Shown here in pieces: positions 13,735 to 14,126 of a stretch of 14,126 nt of DNA (the stretch's first letter is position 1; each line of letters begins with the position of its first letter). The notes beneath the pieces are model-generated. The model did not search any database, was not told the DNA's origin, and worked only from the letters and a program-made list of their open reading frames with translations. This DNA is from an uncultured Candidatus Saccharibacteria bacterium (lineage in GTDB: Bacteria; Patescibacteriota; Saccharimonadia; Saccharimonadales; UBA4665): contig CALKHY010000187.1 in the NCBI GenBank assembly GCA_937988795.1, forward strand, positions 1-14,126, read 5' to 3'. Position numbers and translations under genes: made by a program.

Positions 13735-14126
13735 ATGCTTACACGTCCAGAGGTAGAGAGCAAGCAACTCTTAGCCGTTACTGTCGAACCTGGCAAAGAA
13801 TCGCGCCTGCGGCTACGCAACAAAAATATTATTTACGAAAAAAACGGCGAAATCGTCAATCAGTGCAGCCTTAGCCGCGTGCTGCACCTGATGATCATCG
13901 GTGATATCTCCATCACCACCAGCCTCATCCGTGATCTGAATGAGCAGGGGATTAGCGTCTGCCTGCTCAAGCCCAACCTTAAGCCCTACGCTTACTTTGG
14001 CTTTGAGCACGACGCCAACTTTCTGCTGCGTGAGCAGCAGTACAAGCTCACGCCTGAGCAGAATCTGCATGTCGCCCGCCAACTCGTCGCCGACAAAATC
14101 CATAACCAAACCATCCTCTTGCGCCG
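13735..14126 (+). CDS. cas1: Cas1 integrase, N-terminal part (cut by window end)
   Basis: The frame starting at ATG 13735 stays open to the window edge (130 codons). The translation begins MLTRPEVESKQLLAV and includes RLRNKNIIYE, NQCSLSRVLHLMIIGDISIT, SLIRDLNEQGISVCLLK and NFLLREQQYKL. These match the beta-rich N-terminal domain of type V-A Cas1, the dimer-forming part of the spacer integrase. The catalytic Glu/His/Asp residues lie in the missing C-terminal part. No strong ribosome binding site precedes the ATG; a GGGAG lies somewhat far upstream. Gene order cas12a-cas4-cas1 is standard for type V-A, so cas2 and the CRISPR array are expected to the right. Confidence 0.9.
   Translation, partial: MLTRPEVESKQLLAVTVEPGKESRLRLRNKNIIYEKNGEIVNQCSLSRVLHLMIIGDISITTSLIRDLNEQGISVCLLKPNLKPYAYFGFEHDANFLLREQQYKLTPEQNLHVARQLVADKIHNQTILLR

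Noticed and set aside
13661..14126. Search for a CRISPR array or direct repeats near the cas genes
   Set aside because: No repeated 30-40 bp units with spacers are visible anywhere in the window; the array is presumably beyond the right edge.

Overview
The window is a gene-dense bacterial fragment using the standard code (most genes stop with TAA, and TGA and TAG also act as stops). It starts with 16 bases of Illumina adapter and ends inside cas1, so it looks like the end of a metagenomic contig. Short intergenic gaps, several apparently leaderless core genes, and a type V-A CRISPR locus next to housekeeping genes suggest a Patescibacteria/CPR bacterium, perhaps Saccharibacteria. That placement is inference; no rRNA or other diagnostic marker is present.

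Region 1 (1-937): the 3' end of miaA, an unassigned stretch, a perfect 48-bp palindrome, a mosaic of tRNA-Glu-derived fragments, a second terminator hairpin and an intact tRNA-Glu(CTC) gene on the minus strand with a good promoter. Region 2 (938-3981): a membrane sensor histidine kinase followed by a response regulator whose receiver domain carries a 360-residue Ala/Pro/Thr-rich tail instead of a DNA-binding domain. Region 3 (4045-7584): housekeeping genes, namely an RsuA/RluB-type pseudouridine synthase, a small convergent membrane protein on the minus strand, the ribosome-assembly GTPase Der, a nucleoside 2-deoxyribosyltransferase-like protein and peptidyl-tRNA hydrolase.

Region 4 (7585-14126) is the most interesting part. 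A 293-bp intergenic stretch holds promoter-like sites and a strongly folded element with mutually exclusive pairings. It is followed by an apparent operon: a DUF2130 coiled-coil/nuclease-like protein, cas12a (3 bp later), cas4 (overlapping cas12a by 31 bp), then cas1 behind its own promoter and cut by the window end. No CRISPR array is visible; it probably lies beyond the right edge.

The Cas12a keeps all RuvC catalytic residues and the Nuc arginine, so it should cut DNA. By eye alignment it lacks the His/Lys/Lys residues that process pre-crRNA, lacks both conserved PAM-reading lysines, and has about 39 extra residues in the Nuc region. Together with the co-transcribed DUF2130 protein and the upstream structured element, this could be an unusual V-A variant in which crRNA maturation and PAM choice differ from the studied enzymes. 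These points rest on alignment from memory, without computation.
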